Shown here in pieces: positions 9,693 to 19,896 of a stretch of DNA of 64,000 bases (the stretch's first letter is position 1; each line of letters opens with the position of its first letter). The stretch covers positions 1,488,001 through 1,552,000 of the forward strand of contig JAZGUH010000153.1 in assembly GCA_037893225.1 (NCBI GenBank), read 5' to 3'. The translations under genes and the position numbers were made by a program. The notes under the pieces are model-generated. The model made no database searches. It was given only the letters and a program-made list of their open reading frames with translations, and was not told the origin of the DNA. The stretch comes from Hippasteria phrygiana (Eukaryota > Echinodermata > Asteroidea > Valvatida > Goniasteridae).

Positions 9693-10357
9693 GGGAGTTG
9701 GACTGGTGGTTTGAATGCAGAAAATTCCACATTCATACCACCTGGCGTGAGCGTTCCGAGCTTGTATATGATGCGCTGTTCTATCTCCAAGCGCTGAGCG
9801 TTCGATGTTGTCATGGTCAGGACGCACACGCGCATGTTGTCACACGTGTGCGGTTGCTTGGAGAAGTGGCGCGCCACAGGGTGTCCGGGGAGATTAAGTC
9901 GGACACTTCGAAGGTGCTCAGTATACCGGTCTGCCAAACGACGCTTCGTTTCGCCGATGTAGTGTTCACCGCATAGTTGGCAGGAGATACAATACACAAG
10001 GTTGGAAGATATGCAAGTGAATTGTCCTCTGGGTGTATAACTGCCTTTGGGACCGTCGATCTGGGGGGGATTGTGGATGGACCTGCACGTATTACAGCGA
10101 GGGCGATTGCAGGCTGTAGTGCCGGTGTTAATGTCGTTGACAACGGAGACTGGTGGGAGGATGGATCGGATTAAAGTCTGTCCGATGGACTGGTCACGTC
10201 GGAAAGCAACGAGGGGAGTGGAGTCTCCATTGAAGATATGGTTGGTCAAAGGATTAACTTGGAGTGTGCGGAAGTATTTCATGAATTTCTGGGCGTCCGG
10301 TACATTTATATTTGAACTTTTATAATTATAAAATATAGAAAAATATCCACCCGGCAC
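9674..10357 (-). pseudogene. Penelope-like retroelement, 5'-truncated copy with only the C-terminal endonuclease
   Basis: A 227-codon frame whose homology starts near residue 17 (INVPDAQKFMKYFRTLQ) and aligns with residues from about 430 onward of the copy at 7517-9346. It keeps the cysteine cluster C83/C88/C91 and the GIY-YIG block (NLVYCISC, HYIGETKRRLADRYTEHL, about 119-149) and runs to a natural end, QLPAPMKA. The reverse transcriptase is missing entirely, as expected for 5' truncation during target-primed reverse transcription. It is oriented tail to tail with the other copy. The first ~16 codons are unrelated flanking sequence, so the ATG at 10357 is not a true start. Confidence 0.87.
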
Positions 10358-10428
10358 GAAAAATCCGCCCGGCCGCTGATGAGAAACAAGTTATTTTGTT
10401 TTAGGTTGCCTTATGTGACGTACAATAC

Positions 10429-10450
10429 TTCCTGGCTTCTGGCACATGGC
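10429..10450 (+). repeat. 22-bp direct repeat bracketing the Penelope block, right copy
   Basis: Identical to 7393-7414 (core CTGGCTTCTGGCACATGG), same orientation, at the far side of the two Penelope-like copies. Confidence 0.6.
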
Positions 10451-12186
10451 AACATTTCACTTTCCTGTATTTGGACATCTTTCCTGATATAGCGTTGTTC
10501 AACTAAAAATAGGCTGGTGCGCCACTGCTTCTTGTATATCGGCTTCTGACAGGCCTAGCAAAAGGCTAGCGGATTTTTATATGGTATTTATAAGTCATAA
10601 TAAGGCGGCGATTGAAAGGATTATTATAGAATTTTCATGACGAGAAGCCTAAAACTAAAAACCGGTATTTTTCAAATTTTTGCGCGATTATGAGTGTATA
10701 GGCCTATACCCGAAACTGCTATTTGTTTCAGCTGAATACTCGTATGGAAAAAATACAGTTAGGCAAAGCGGTTTTGCAGTGCTCTGCCCCGGGGGAGAAT
10801 CGCAATGTAAACCGGTAATTGATTGGTAAACTCAGAAATATGGGTTTATATCTTTCTTCGGTGTTATAGGAAGGAAGACACTGAGTCATTGCTATATACA
10901 GCCGACACATGACACCAGAGACGCCGATTCTGTTTTTACGAAACAGACATTGACTGATCTAGGGTTGACAAGCGGTTGGGATGGGGAGAAGGCCTTCCGC
11001 CAGCTAACGTGGGCTCCCCCAATCGGTCAATAATTGGCTCAGCTCACTGAAAACCAACAAGTCGGATTTTCAGGGAGTTTGATATTCACACTTGTCGCGG
11101 GTAATCATAAACCTGGCAGGATTCCAACAGGTTTATGCTAATGAGGGTTGTATATTTATATACCAGAATGCATTGCGCTGTTCTAAACTGCTTTACAACT
11201 CACCCAGACACACGTAGTTCAACAAAATAATTGAAATCTATTAAAGAGAATGAAAACAGCACACAACTCCTAAAACACCGTGACGAGAAATTGTCACTGC
11301 GCATGCGTACACGAGCGCCAATCAGAGGCGCCATATCCGTACTATTTACCGATTCCAATATTTTAGGGCCGATTAAGGTCGCTCTCTAATTACATTGCGG
11401 GTACACGCAAAGTGAGTTGATGGTATAATGCTCCATTTGTCAGGTTGAAAAGATGTTACAATGTATATATCACTGTACGTAAAACCCGACATTAACTGTT
11501 CATGTTTATAACAAACAATCTGCAACGATTAATAATTTGTGATAAAATATTGAGATTTGTAAGGAACCAAAGTTTGTAAAACAAAAAATGCTCTCTGTAA
11601 TCGCTTCATTTCCTTCCGTATCTATGGACGATTTCAATGATGCGCGAACGAGGAAGGAAGTTTAATATTGCAGCGTATATTTATATACCGAAATATCAAA
11701 CAATCTGGTCATCTGTTGATCCAATTGGGATACGTTCAAGATCGACACCCACGCGTATTTTTATCGAAGACTTCCCGTTGTCTTTCTGATGGCCTCTTTT
11801 GTTTGTACTTCAGCTTTTTGTACGCATTTTCCTACCGAGGACACCCTGCTAATCGAGAACCCAATGTGCTCCTTAATCATTAATTCTTCTGTTAATCCTT
11901 AATATCCTCGGTACACACCATAAACACGTACAGCAATTCTGGAGGTTCTCAACTAGTGGGCGAGCAATACTCAAACAAAACGCAAATCAATTTCACATCA
12001 GTAAATCCCGCGCAATTATTCCCCCCCCCAAAAATTTGCCGGTACTGAAACAGAATGTCTCAGAAATGTATGTGTAGATTGCAGGCCTGAAGAGACCTGT
12101 GGATAGAAAACGTGAGGAAGATGTGCAGAAATCCGAGAGAATACCGTACTTTGTAGGGAAACTATGAAATCAGGTACAAACTAAAC
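10451..12186. other. Intergenic, no supported gene
   Basis: Short ORFs only (up to 71 codons). No inverted repeat with clear ends was found. The sequence is AT-rich with scattered ACATGTA words. Confidence 0.35.
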
Positions 12187-12353
12187 AGGCAGGCGGGCAG
12201 GCGGGCAGGCGGGCAGGCGGGCAGGCGGGCAGGCGGGCAGGCGGGCAGGCGGGCAGGCGGGCAGGCGGGCAGGCGGGCAGGCGGGAGGCGGGCAGGCAGG
12301 CAGGCGGGTAGGCGGGTAGGCGGGAAGCATGCAGGCTGGCAGGCAGGCAGACA
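12187..12353. repeat. GGCAGGCG minisatellite
   Basis: About 13 near-perfect copies of the 8-bp unit GGCAGGCG, grading into GGCAGGCA and GGTAGGCG variants at the right end. The 65-codon ORF on the minus strand (Pro-Ala-Cys rich) is an artefact of the repeat. Confidence 0.95.
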
Positions 12354-13008
12354 GGGTGAGATTCAAATTCAAGTTCAAAGGTCAGGAGATTATCACTAGG
12401 TCAAACTGACTCTCGGTCAAAAACTCACCCTCAATTACAAACATGTTTGTCTGCAATTCTATTCCGATGCAATGATCAGAACTATAGCCTATGCAGATGC
12501 ACTAGACCATGATCTAACAAGATTTTAGAAAAAAATAATTGCTCCAAATTGTTTTCGCCCAAAAAATGTTTCGAAAAGCGGGGGGGGGGGGGGGGGGGTG
12601 TCAAATGTGCCAATTGTCAGAAGTGGTGGTGATTGTGAAGTAGATTCTTTAAAAATAGGCGAAATTTCGCTTAGTCAGAATAGTTGTACATTTAAGCCTA
12701 TCCCTGCAAAACAAAATCCCAAAGTGATATGTTAAAAGGTATATGTTAAAATATATCAGTCTTAACTACATGTACTTCTGTCATTCAAGAGAGGGCGCTG
12801 TTGTAAGCAGAATAATTTCTGGACGACGGACCTACCCTGTCGTCGATTTCACAAAAATAATCTCATCTTAATTGGGCTTGCACAATCACCATAGTGACTT
12901 ATATTGTTACGTCACTTATTGCGGACCCATGTTATTTAAAGAAAACGTCCGTTGTTTCGACACACACTATATGAACAACTAACAAAAGAAAAACCGCGCA
13001 CTAACAAT
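12354..13008. other. Intergenic, contains a G-run
   Basis: A run of about 17 G lies near 12582-12598. No gene or bounded element was recognised. Confidence 0.35.
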
Positions 13009-13293
13009 CAGGGGCGGATCTAGCCTTTCATTTAGGGAGGGGTTGTCATAAACCATTCACCCACCAAACGCGGAACGTGCCGAAGGCATGCCCCCCAGAA
13101 AATGTTGAAATCCAGGGGCTTTCTCCTTCAATCTAAAAGCATCTCGGGCACCGTTTGAAGTTGCATAATTGTGTGGTTTTTAAAGAAGAATTTGCTTATA
13201 TTGGGCTGAAAAACAACTTTGTTCAGCAGCCCAAGGGGAGGGGGGGGGGGGGGGGGTTGCAACCCCCACAACCCCCCTCTAGATCCGCCCCTG
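13009..13293. mobile_element. CAGGGGCGGATC MITE, copy 1
   Basis: Terminal inverted repeats CAGGGGCGGATCTAG and CTAGATCCGCCCCTG bound a 285-bp non-coding body with a long G-run. ACAAT flanks both sides, a possible 5-bp target duplication. The end sequence and duplication length are shared with 14271-14609. Some hAT lineages use 5-bp targets; the assignment is tentative. Confidence 0.8.
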
Positions 13294-14270
13294 ACAATGA
13301 ACATCCATTGTTACTTGGCACTGTGACAGTAACCCGCAAAAAAGTACAGTCAGGAACGTGTAACAACCGGCTTGCATTCAAGGTCGCCGTCATAAAAATT
13401 ATAGCCTGTTGCGTTTTTCTCCATAGAATAAGGGTCATAGAATACTGGTCAATGGAAAACAAAACCTGAGTGTTATTAAAAGTTCAAACCAACAGTGCAT
13501 GATTGTGTCAATGTTGCTGTTATCTTTATCAAAACACATCGATCATAGAGAAGTAATTATTTACACGAATTTCCAGGGGACATCGAAATTACAAAAATTT
13601 CCATGTAACCAGGGAGTATACGAGGCCGGCAGTACTTGTTGCCAGTTGAATAATATGCCTGTCATAATCCTTTAACGAAAACTGCAGTATTGGCTGACGG
13701 CATGGTTTAATTAATTCCCCTCAAAGACTGCCATCCGTGTTTTCATTAGTTGTATTTGTCTGTTGAAAGAGCCGAATTAATTATTTAAATAGTTTCAGGA
13801 GACCATTTAAATAGATTAAGTCAAATATTTGTTTTCAGATGCCTGATTGTTCCCCCCCCCCCTCCTTCCCTTTCCCATGAAATGCGCCTATAAGCATAAT
13901 GTGGAGAATTGCAGCATACAGCTGTGTTCAACAGTTTACAGAAAGTAACCTGGACGGAAATCATTTTAGAACAATAAACAATAAATTGTTCCTATCCAAT
14001 TGTTCCTTGAGTGCATTTTTGCTTGTGCAAATACTTTATTGTCAATCAGTAAAATCGTGTTTCAAAGACCTGCCTCGTACATGTATAGAATCATTTAGAT
14101 TTGGTTGATTTTGCGATAGAACATGGATTTGTTTGCAGTACTGTGGTGTATGTAAATTTTCGACCGCAACTACTTACATACAACTGCAACTAAAGTGACG
14201 ATAATCAGAAGTGAAACCGCACCATTCAAAACTTTGCGTGTCTTGTGCGAATCTTAAAGTATTCTTTTGT
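13294..14270. other. Intergenic, AT-rich
   Basis: Only short ORFs. A C-run lies at about 13852-13862. Nothing else was recognised. Confidence 0.35.
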
Positions 14271-14609
14271 CAGGGGCGGATCCAGGATTTTTTACAGGGG
14301 GGGGGGGGGGGGGGGGGGGGTTCTGAAATTTGCCCAGAAAGGTGACTCCCAAAATGTTCCGTCTACGAATTTATTTTTTATAAGCGGGGGGGGGGGGGAG
14401 GGGGGGGGGGGGGGCTGACACACCTTGTCACTATTGGTGGCGCCATTTAACCTCTTTGTTTTGTTCTTACCCATTTGCAACTTTAGGCGTAGGCCCCAAC
14501 AAGCAAAATAGAAAATAAAAAAATATATAAAAAAGAAAGGCAACGAGCAGGGGGGTGGGGGTTGGGTTTCGACCCCCAAACACCGCTTCTCCCCCTGGAT
14601 CCGCGCCTG
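14271..14609. mobile_element. CAGGGGCGGATC MITE, copy 2
   Basis: Ends are CAGGGGCGGATCCAGG and CCTGGATCCGCGCCTG. The flanks share TTTGT, a possible 5-bp target duplication. Two long G-runs lie in the body (about 14298-14320 and 14386-14414). Part of a second dispersed repeat (14432-14545) is included. Confidence 0.8.
14432..14545 (+). repeat. Dispersed repeat shared with 56086-56225
   Basis: The block TATTGGTGGCGCCATTTAAC followed by TTTGTTTTGTTCTTA, then TTTAGGCGTA and an A-rich end with GGCAACGA, occurs here and at 56086-56225 in the same orientation. It could be a SINE-like or retroposed sequence because of the A-rich tail. Confidence 0.55.
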
Positions 14610-14799
14610 TTTGTTGCATCTCATTAAACGTTAGCAATGTACATTTCACACGGTTTTCATCTAAATGCATTTTTCTCCCAACTAAGGGCATATTGTGTTC
14701 AAATTGAAAGAAAGCAACGGTCTACTGGAACCATTGGCATAGCACACGCACTAATGAAAAGGACTTATGGGGTATAAAGGACCGCGATGTCCACGAGCA

Positions 14800-15057
14800 G
14801 GGCCCAATTCCATGGCTCTACTTACCGTTAGCGAAAAATCCCCGCTTATTGTAACAGAAAATTCTGTGCTTACGGCAAGCGTATTTAACGCGTTAGCGGG
14901 GAATTTTGTCTCCTGAGCATGCGTAGGCCTACATCCCGTAACTAAGGATTCTGTGCTTACAGGGCTAGCGCAGATTTTTTTCCGCTGGCGCTGTTAGCGC
15001 AAAATTGTGATCGTAAGCGCGGAAAGCTGTGGTTAGCAGAGCCATGAAATTGGGCCC
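14800..15057. mobile_element. GGGCCCAATT MITE
   Basis: Inverted ends GGGCCCAATTCCATGGCTCT and AGAGCCATGAAATTGGGCCC bound 258 bp. The interior repeats GTTAGCG and GCTTAC words in both orientations. There is no ORF and no clear target duplication. A related single end, GCCATGAAATTGTGCCCA, lies near 48390. Confidence 0.78.
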
Positions 15058-15721
15058 AGATGTGGCCTGACAGAAATGATCGCCTTGATCATGCATAAAA
15101 CAATAATTATGGAAACTGTTACTTTCCATTTGCGGACGCATTTGCCTAAAAACATTAAACGTTTTGTTGGCATTATTTTTGTTTTTGTTTTGTTTTTGTG
15201 GTGCTGTTTTTTTTTGGGGGGGGGGAGGAACAAGGTTGAATGCAGATATTGAATTAAAATAAAGAGAATACATACTTTTGAAATTTGTATGTTGTCATAA
15301 TTTCTTCTGTTTCACTATGTTTGTCAATAGACGTTAGTGATATGTTGACGGTCTGCGCGATTTGACGGTGGTATGAGCTTTTGTAAAACGTTTCTTGATA
15401 TTCGAATAGTGGGGCCTACAATATTTCATTCTGGCATCAGTATTTGTAGTTTAAGTTAGCATACGAAGTGTTTAAGGAATCGGGTTATTTGTTTTGATGA
15501 ACATGTACGAGGTTGCGGTAACCGTGTTAAAGCGATTGGGAAAAACTGTAATTGTATCTACAAAGCCTCTGTTAACAATGACAGGAAAATCCTGAAAGGG
15601 TCATAATGAGAGATAAACAAGTTTTCTCAGGAAATTATAACATTGATTACGTTTCAGAACTGATTTTTTAGACATGACTGAAACAATGTTTACTTTCCAC
15701 GAAAGAGCTCCAACTACAAAA
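15058..15721. other. Intergenic, T- and G-run rich
   Basis: Contains T-rich sequence and a G-run near 15217-15226. No supported gene. Confidence 0.35.
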
Positions 15722-15723
15722 TA

Positions 15724-16681
15724 CGAGTGCGATCAAAAATTTCCGAGACTGCGCCTATAACAAGAAAAACCTTACGTGATTTAAATCTGGCCGCCATCCC
15801 CTTCAAAGTAGTCCCCTTGTGCAGCGATACACCACTCCCAGCGCTCCTGCCACGCTTGGAACGCTCCCTGGAAACCCCGTTCCGTAAGCGCGTCAAGCAC
15901 CATCTGCGATTCTCGCTGGATCTCCTTAACAGTGTCAAAACGGCGACCCTTCAGCTTGAACTTCATTTTGGTGAACAGAAAGAAGTTGCAGGGAGCCAAA
16001 CCCGGCGAGTAGGGGGGGGGGGGGGGGGCGACGATTGTGTTGTTGCGGGCGAGAAACTCGCGCGTTTTCAACGCGCTGTGAGCGGGCGCGTTGTCATGTT
16101 GGAGCACCCAATTGCCAGCGCGCCACAGTTCAAGCCGTTTGCGGCAAATGTTCTCCCTCAGACGCCTCAGAACGGTGCAGCAGAACTCAGCGTTGACAGT
16201 TTGACTCTGGGGGAGGAATTCACGGTGCACAACCCCGCGAATGTCACAGAAAACGATGAGCATGCTCTTGGTTGCGCTCCTGACCTGACGCGCCTTCTTC
16301 GGTCTTGGAGACTGAGGGCTCTTCCACTGCGAAGACTGCTGTTTCGTCTCTAGGTCGTAGCCGTAGACCCAACTCTCGTCACCGCTGATGATCCTCGACA
16401 TGAAGTTTGGGTCATCCCGGGCCTGTTGACGGAGATTCTCAGACTTCGACACGGTGCTGCTTCTGCTCAAGTTTCAGGTCCATGGAGAAATCGCAAATCC
16501 GCACGTACAGTGGTCACAAAAATGCGTGTAACACAAGTGCTGATGTTGATCAAGCGATGTTACTTGGAAAACTTACTCACGAAACTTATTGCTTAAACCT
16601 GCTACTGTATATGCACATTACTGTGCTGCGCTCTGTTCGTTCGCAACAGGAACAGTCTCGGAACTTTTTGATCGCACCTCG
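15724..16681 (-). mobile_element. Internally deleted mariner element with TA target duplication
   Basis: Ends CGAGTGCGATCAAAAATTTC and, on the other strand, CGAGGTGCGATCAAAAAG form inverted repeats of about 30 bases flanked by TA on both sides (15722-15723, 16682-16683). The 958-bp body is shorter than the ~1.3 kb of complete mariners. The N-terminal DNA-binding part of the transposase is missing. Confidence 0.9.
15781..16470 (-). pseudogene. Mariner transposase, catalytic domain only, inactivated
   Basis: A 229-codon frame with mariner catalytic-domain motifs. SGDESWVYGYDLETKQQSSQ starts near residue 29, with the first catalytic Asp at 31. HDNAPAH is at 125-131, with the second Asp at 126. 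YSPGLAPCNFFLF starts at 154, where family members have YSPDLAPCD. The third catalytic Asp is therefore Asn162. The preceding stretch has a run of prolines from an expanded G-run, which also upsets the DD34D spacing by about one residue. The helix-turn-helix region that should precede residue 30 is absent. It lies antisense within clear terminal repeats. It cannot be active as read; the first ~20 residues are probably not original protein. Confidence 0.9.
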
Positions 16682-16946
16682 TATAATGTGTACAAAAATG
16701 CAAATAGATGTACATACCCGCATTTACGCTTTATTCTCACAAGATGCCTTATAATGTACGGCAATACAGCGTGAAAGTCTTTTGCCGAATCTCGTTGGGT
16801 TTAATTTTGAGGTCAGAATTTCGAATGAAACACAGCATTTCGAATGAAATTTGTTGCTGTAGCCTACGCATTGTACGATTCATTATCCTATAGGCCTATG
16901 TAGATCATTTCAATATTTTGTTTCTCATTATCTACCAAATAAGCTG

Positions 16947-17597
16947 GGGCCTTATTCACGAAGCGCTCTTAAATTTGCTCACTAAGAGTGACTTACGAAG
17001 AAGTTACGAGGACTTTGCGAGGGCTTTGAGAGCGTACTAAGTGGTATTCATGAAGCCTTTATAACATGCACTTAGCGAGATCTTAACTTACGTGGTCGTT
17101 AAATAAGATCTGATGTTCCGGAGCATTCTTTACGCTGACGGACGCAATGCAAAGTTATTTAGGGCGGCGCCCGACTGCCGTGCACGGACACATTCTCCAC
17201 AGATAAAGGGACGTCATCTGCAAAGTAGCCCCAAGAAAAAGCAGAAGCGTGCACGCAAAGCAAACTTTAGCGGAGATGAAGTGGACAAGCTGGTTGGCCT
17301 CGTTGAGGTTAACTACAAAACACTTGTCAGTAAATTCTGCGACACAGCAACTTTGAAGTCCAAAAACGACACGTGGGCTGAAATTACGCGAAAAATAAAC
17401 GAGATATCAACTCCGATGAACAATCTCTTCGACTAAAGTGGACGTTAAGGGAGCTCAGACCTCCCGCAAGTTACGATGAATCTACGCACGCTCTTAAAAT
17501 TGACGAAGGGATGGTGAATACCACGTAAATTATTAAGAGGGACTTGCGAGCGGTTTACGAGCTCTTAAGCCCTAAGAGCGCTTCGTGAATAAGGCCC
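16947..17597. mobile_element. PIF/Harbinger-like element with CTG target duplication
   Basis: Inverted ends GGGCCTTATTCACGAAGCGC and GCGCTTCGTGAATAAGGCCC enclose 651 bp. CTG flanks both sides (16944-16946, 17598-17600), which fits the 3-bp CWG/TWA targets of PIF/Harbinger elements. The subterminal regions repeat CTCTTAAG-type words in both orientations. The enclosed ORF has a Myb/SANT-like domain, the second protein type known from Harbinger elements. No DDE transposase is present. Confidence 0.85.
17113..17436 (+). CDS. Myb/SANT-like DNA-binding protein fragment inside Harbinger-like element
   Basis: 107 codons. After a basic stretch (KKKQKRARK at 41-49), residues 51-97 read NFSGDEVDKLVGLVEVNYKT and on to TWAEITRKIN. 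This is the pattern of the Myb/SANT-like domain found in Harbinger accessory proteins and in NAIF1: conserved Phe, a Leu-Val helix, Trp88 in the third helix and the EI..K.N ending. The frame stops soon after the domain, so the protein is truncated relative to family members. The N-terminal ~40 residues are of doubtful origin. In known Harbinger elements the Myb-like protein helps carry the transposase to the nucleus and to the terminal repeats; that role here is inference. Confidence 0.65.
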   Translation: MFRSILYADGRNAKLFRAAPDCRARTHSPQIKGRHLQSSPKKKQKRARKANFSGDEVDKLVGLVEVNYKTLVSKFCDTATLKSKNDTWAEITRKINEISTPMNNLFD

Positions 17598-17664
17598 CTG
17601 GCCACGAAAACCTACTGAGGTAAAACGTAGAAAAAAATACATGTATATACAAGTTTCCTGTTTG

Positions 17665-18490
17665 GATGACGTCATCTGCAAAGTAGCCCCAATTTAGCCC
17701 CAAATAAAACGAGCATGCAAAACCAACTTTGAAGTTTATAAAAAAGTGGCTGATGAGAAACGATAAAATTAAGAACTAAAGCGTTTCCTACATTTTTTTG
17801 AGTATCGACATTATTCTAAATTGAAACTTCAAGTTATGACAGTTGTGACGCAAGGATCCTTGTCTTTCAGTTTCGATCAACAGGCCCTTATTATCTTGTT
17901 TTTTTGAAAAGATAAATAGGCATATTACAAAAATAGTCAGGCTTTCTCTACTTACGTTTGTTTTATATATAAATAATTCCGTTTGTGTAAGTTCACACAT
18001 GAATGCTTCTATATTAGTTACTTGACTTTGTGACTATTTTTAATTTGCACTATGCAATTTTGAATGTGCAATGTTAAAGGTATATTGTACAACATTTGCA
18101 AATATCAAAAAAGGAAAATTTCGAATTATTAAGAAATACCGTACTAAGACAAGGCCTAAGTAAATGGCAGTCTCAAGCATGCTGTGAAATCATGGCACCT
18201 GGTGTGCTGTCCTTTTCAAGAAAAGTTGAAAATTATATAGTCTAGTTCCCCGACCTGATAATTCCCTGACTCTATAAATTGCTCCGTTTTTCGAAAGTAT
18301 GGTCAGGGAACCAGACTCAACAGAATTGTTTTCCCTCTGTTTTCCGTCATCTATGCACACAAAACTTTAAACAGGTCAGTGTTACAGTATTTGCTAGCAC
18401 GCTATAAAATACTAACCCCCAAATTCATTTACTTCCGACAATTACAGCAAAAGCAAATGCTGTATACTATGTATTTAAAGTATATGTACC
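17665..18490 (+). repeat. Dispersed repeat family F, copy A
   Basis: Shares long stretches with 33530-34330 and 53270-53770, and (inverted) with 46985-47190. Shared blocks include GCCCCAAATAA, GAATTATTA.GAAATACC, AGTAAAT..CAGTCTCAAG, TGTGAAATCATGGCACCTGG and ACACAAAACTTTAAAC. An ~80-bp palindrome starting TAGTCTAGTTCCC lies at 18238-18317. No ORF. The type of element is unknown. Confidence 0.7.
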
Positions 18491-18921
18491 GTGTATTCTT
18501 CGATCCCTTTGCATCTGATTAATAGTCCCAACAGGGAAATTTGGAGAGCTCACTTTCTAACAGTATGACTCAACCTTGTACAATATATGATAAATATTGT
18601 CCATCTCAGTTCGCTGTCTTGGTATGGTACATACACTTAGGGTACGTCAAATAGTCACACTTGTAATTTCGAACAAGAAGTGACCTACAAGAAGGTGAAA
18701 CTCGTTGTCTTACCGTCAGGACAATTATGTCTGACATTTGAACATGTCCTCATCTCTTTATTACGTTCGTTCTGGTAAAGTCAGATAACAAATTGACATT
18801 AAAATGGAAATGAGGTGAAAAATAGGATTGCACAGTGGTTTCTCTATCGTCTTTTCTAAATCTAGCAAGCTGAGAGCAAATCTCCCACGATATTAGGCGA
18901 AACATTGCGGTTCAAAGTTAT
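18491..18921. other. Intergenic, nothing recognised
   Basis: No coding or repeat signal. Confidence 0.35.
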
Positions 18922-19109
18922 GCAACTTGCCTATTAACTGCGTTATCTTGCGAACTTTTGCGCCGATTTTTTCCGCCAATAAAATTCGCGATATATTGCG
19001 CTGTTTGCAAATTTTGCAATTTGTTGCGATTTTTTGCGAAATGCTGTTGGTGCACCGGCGCAACGAGCGCAAGAATTCGCAAAAAATCGGAGATTTGTTT
19101 AGGTATATC

Positions 19110-19155
19110 TCAATTCAATTCAATTCAATTCAATTCAATTCAATTCAATTCAATT
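19110..19155. repeat. (TCAAT)n microsatellite
   Basis: About nine copies of a 5-bp unit, read as CAATT or TCAAT. Confidence 0.95.
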
Positions 19156-19507
19156 TGTCGAAGAGGAGAACGCAGTAACCTCAAACTCGAAAAAGTAATT
19201 GTACTTGGATGGTCAAAAGTCAAATGGTGCCTGACTTAGATTTTCAGACTGGGCTATGCCTACACCTCGAATTTTCCCAGAAACGTGTGTGCTGCGCTGC
19301 ATTGCGCATGCTTGCGTTAGGCCTGTACACTGCTTGTGATGCATTGCAATGCGAAAGACGTCTAGCGCAGCTTGGCTTGCGCTATTTTTGGGCAGGTTCA
19401 AAACTGGCGCAACATGCAGCTTGTTTCGCAAGCTAAATTTGCGCAAGCTTTCGCAAGAACGCTTGCCCTGCGCTACATGCGCTATTTATGGTTTCGCAAG
19501 CTGCAGT

Positions 19508-19570
19508 AAGCAGTTTCGCAAGCAGTTTCGCAAGCAGTTTCGCAAGCAGTTTCGCAAGCAGTTTCGCAAG
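19508..19570. repeat. 12-bp tandem repeat TTTCGCAAGCAG
   Basis: Five contiguous copies inside the GCGAA-word element. Confidence 0.95.
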
Positions 19571-19896
19571 CTAACGCAGTTGGTGGGCAATGTGCATTAT
19601 AGGAAAACATGTATGGGGGGGGGGGGGGGGGGGATTGGCCAGGCCTAGGCCAGTTTCATGTGCATAAAGAAATTCAAACCCCATGTTTGAATTGTTCAGT
19701 CCCGTTTTCCAATGTGTGTTCCCCTCTTTCTTTGTGCCCGGTCCTGACCGTAACGGGATTGTTCAACAACATGCACTCGGTGGAAATTTGAACAGCTGTG
19801 ATTTGGTTTTCGTTTTTATACAATTTAATAGTTCATGGTTGAACTGAATTTTTCAGCACTGGGCGGACCACAGCTGTAGAAAGTGAGGGTTGTAGA

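Larger units (their letters stand above)
18922..19597. mobile_element. GCGAA-word element with terminal inverted repeats
   Basis: The left end contains AACTGCGTTATCTTGCGAA and the right end TTCGCAAGCTAACGCAGTT, an imperfect inverted pair. The interior is saturated with TTGCG on the left and CGCAA on the right. It holds a (TCAAT)n microsatellite and a 12-bp tandem array. Exact termini and target duplication are uncertain. Same style as the one-word elements at 1-560 and 4790-5030. Confidence 0.65.

Noticed and set aside
10376..10387. CTGATGAGAAAC, with a similar word at 17750, as further hammerhead cores
   Set aside because: The two core boxes are adjacent with no stem II between them, so no hammerhead can form.
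12181..12378. Pro/Ala/Cys-rich minus-strand ORF
   Set aside because: Direct translation of the GGCAGGCG minisatellite.
15727..16353. 208-codon plus-strand ORF
   Set aside because: Antisense shadow of the mariner transposase frame.
19508..19570. 12-bp direct repeats as a CRISPR-like array
   Set aside because: Units are contiguous without spacers and the DNA is eukaryotic.
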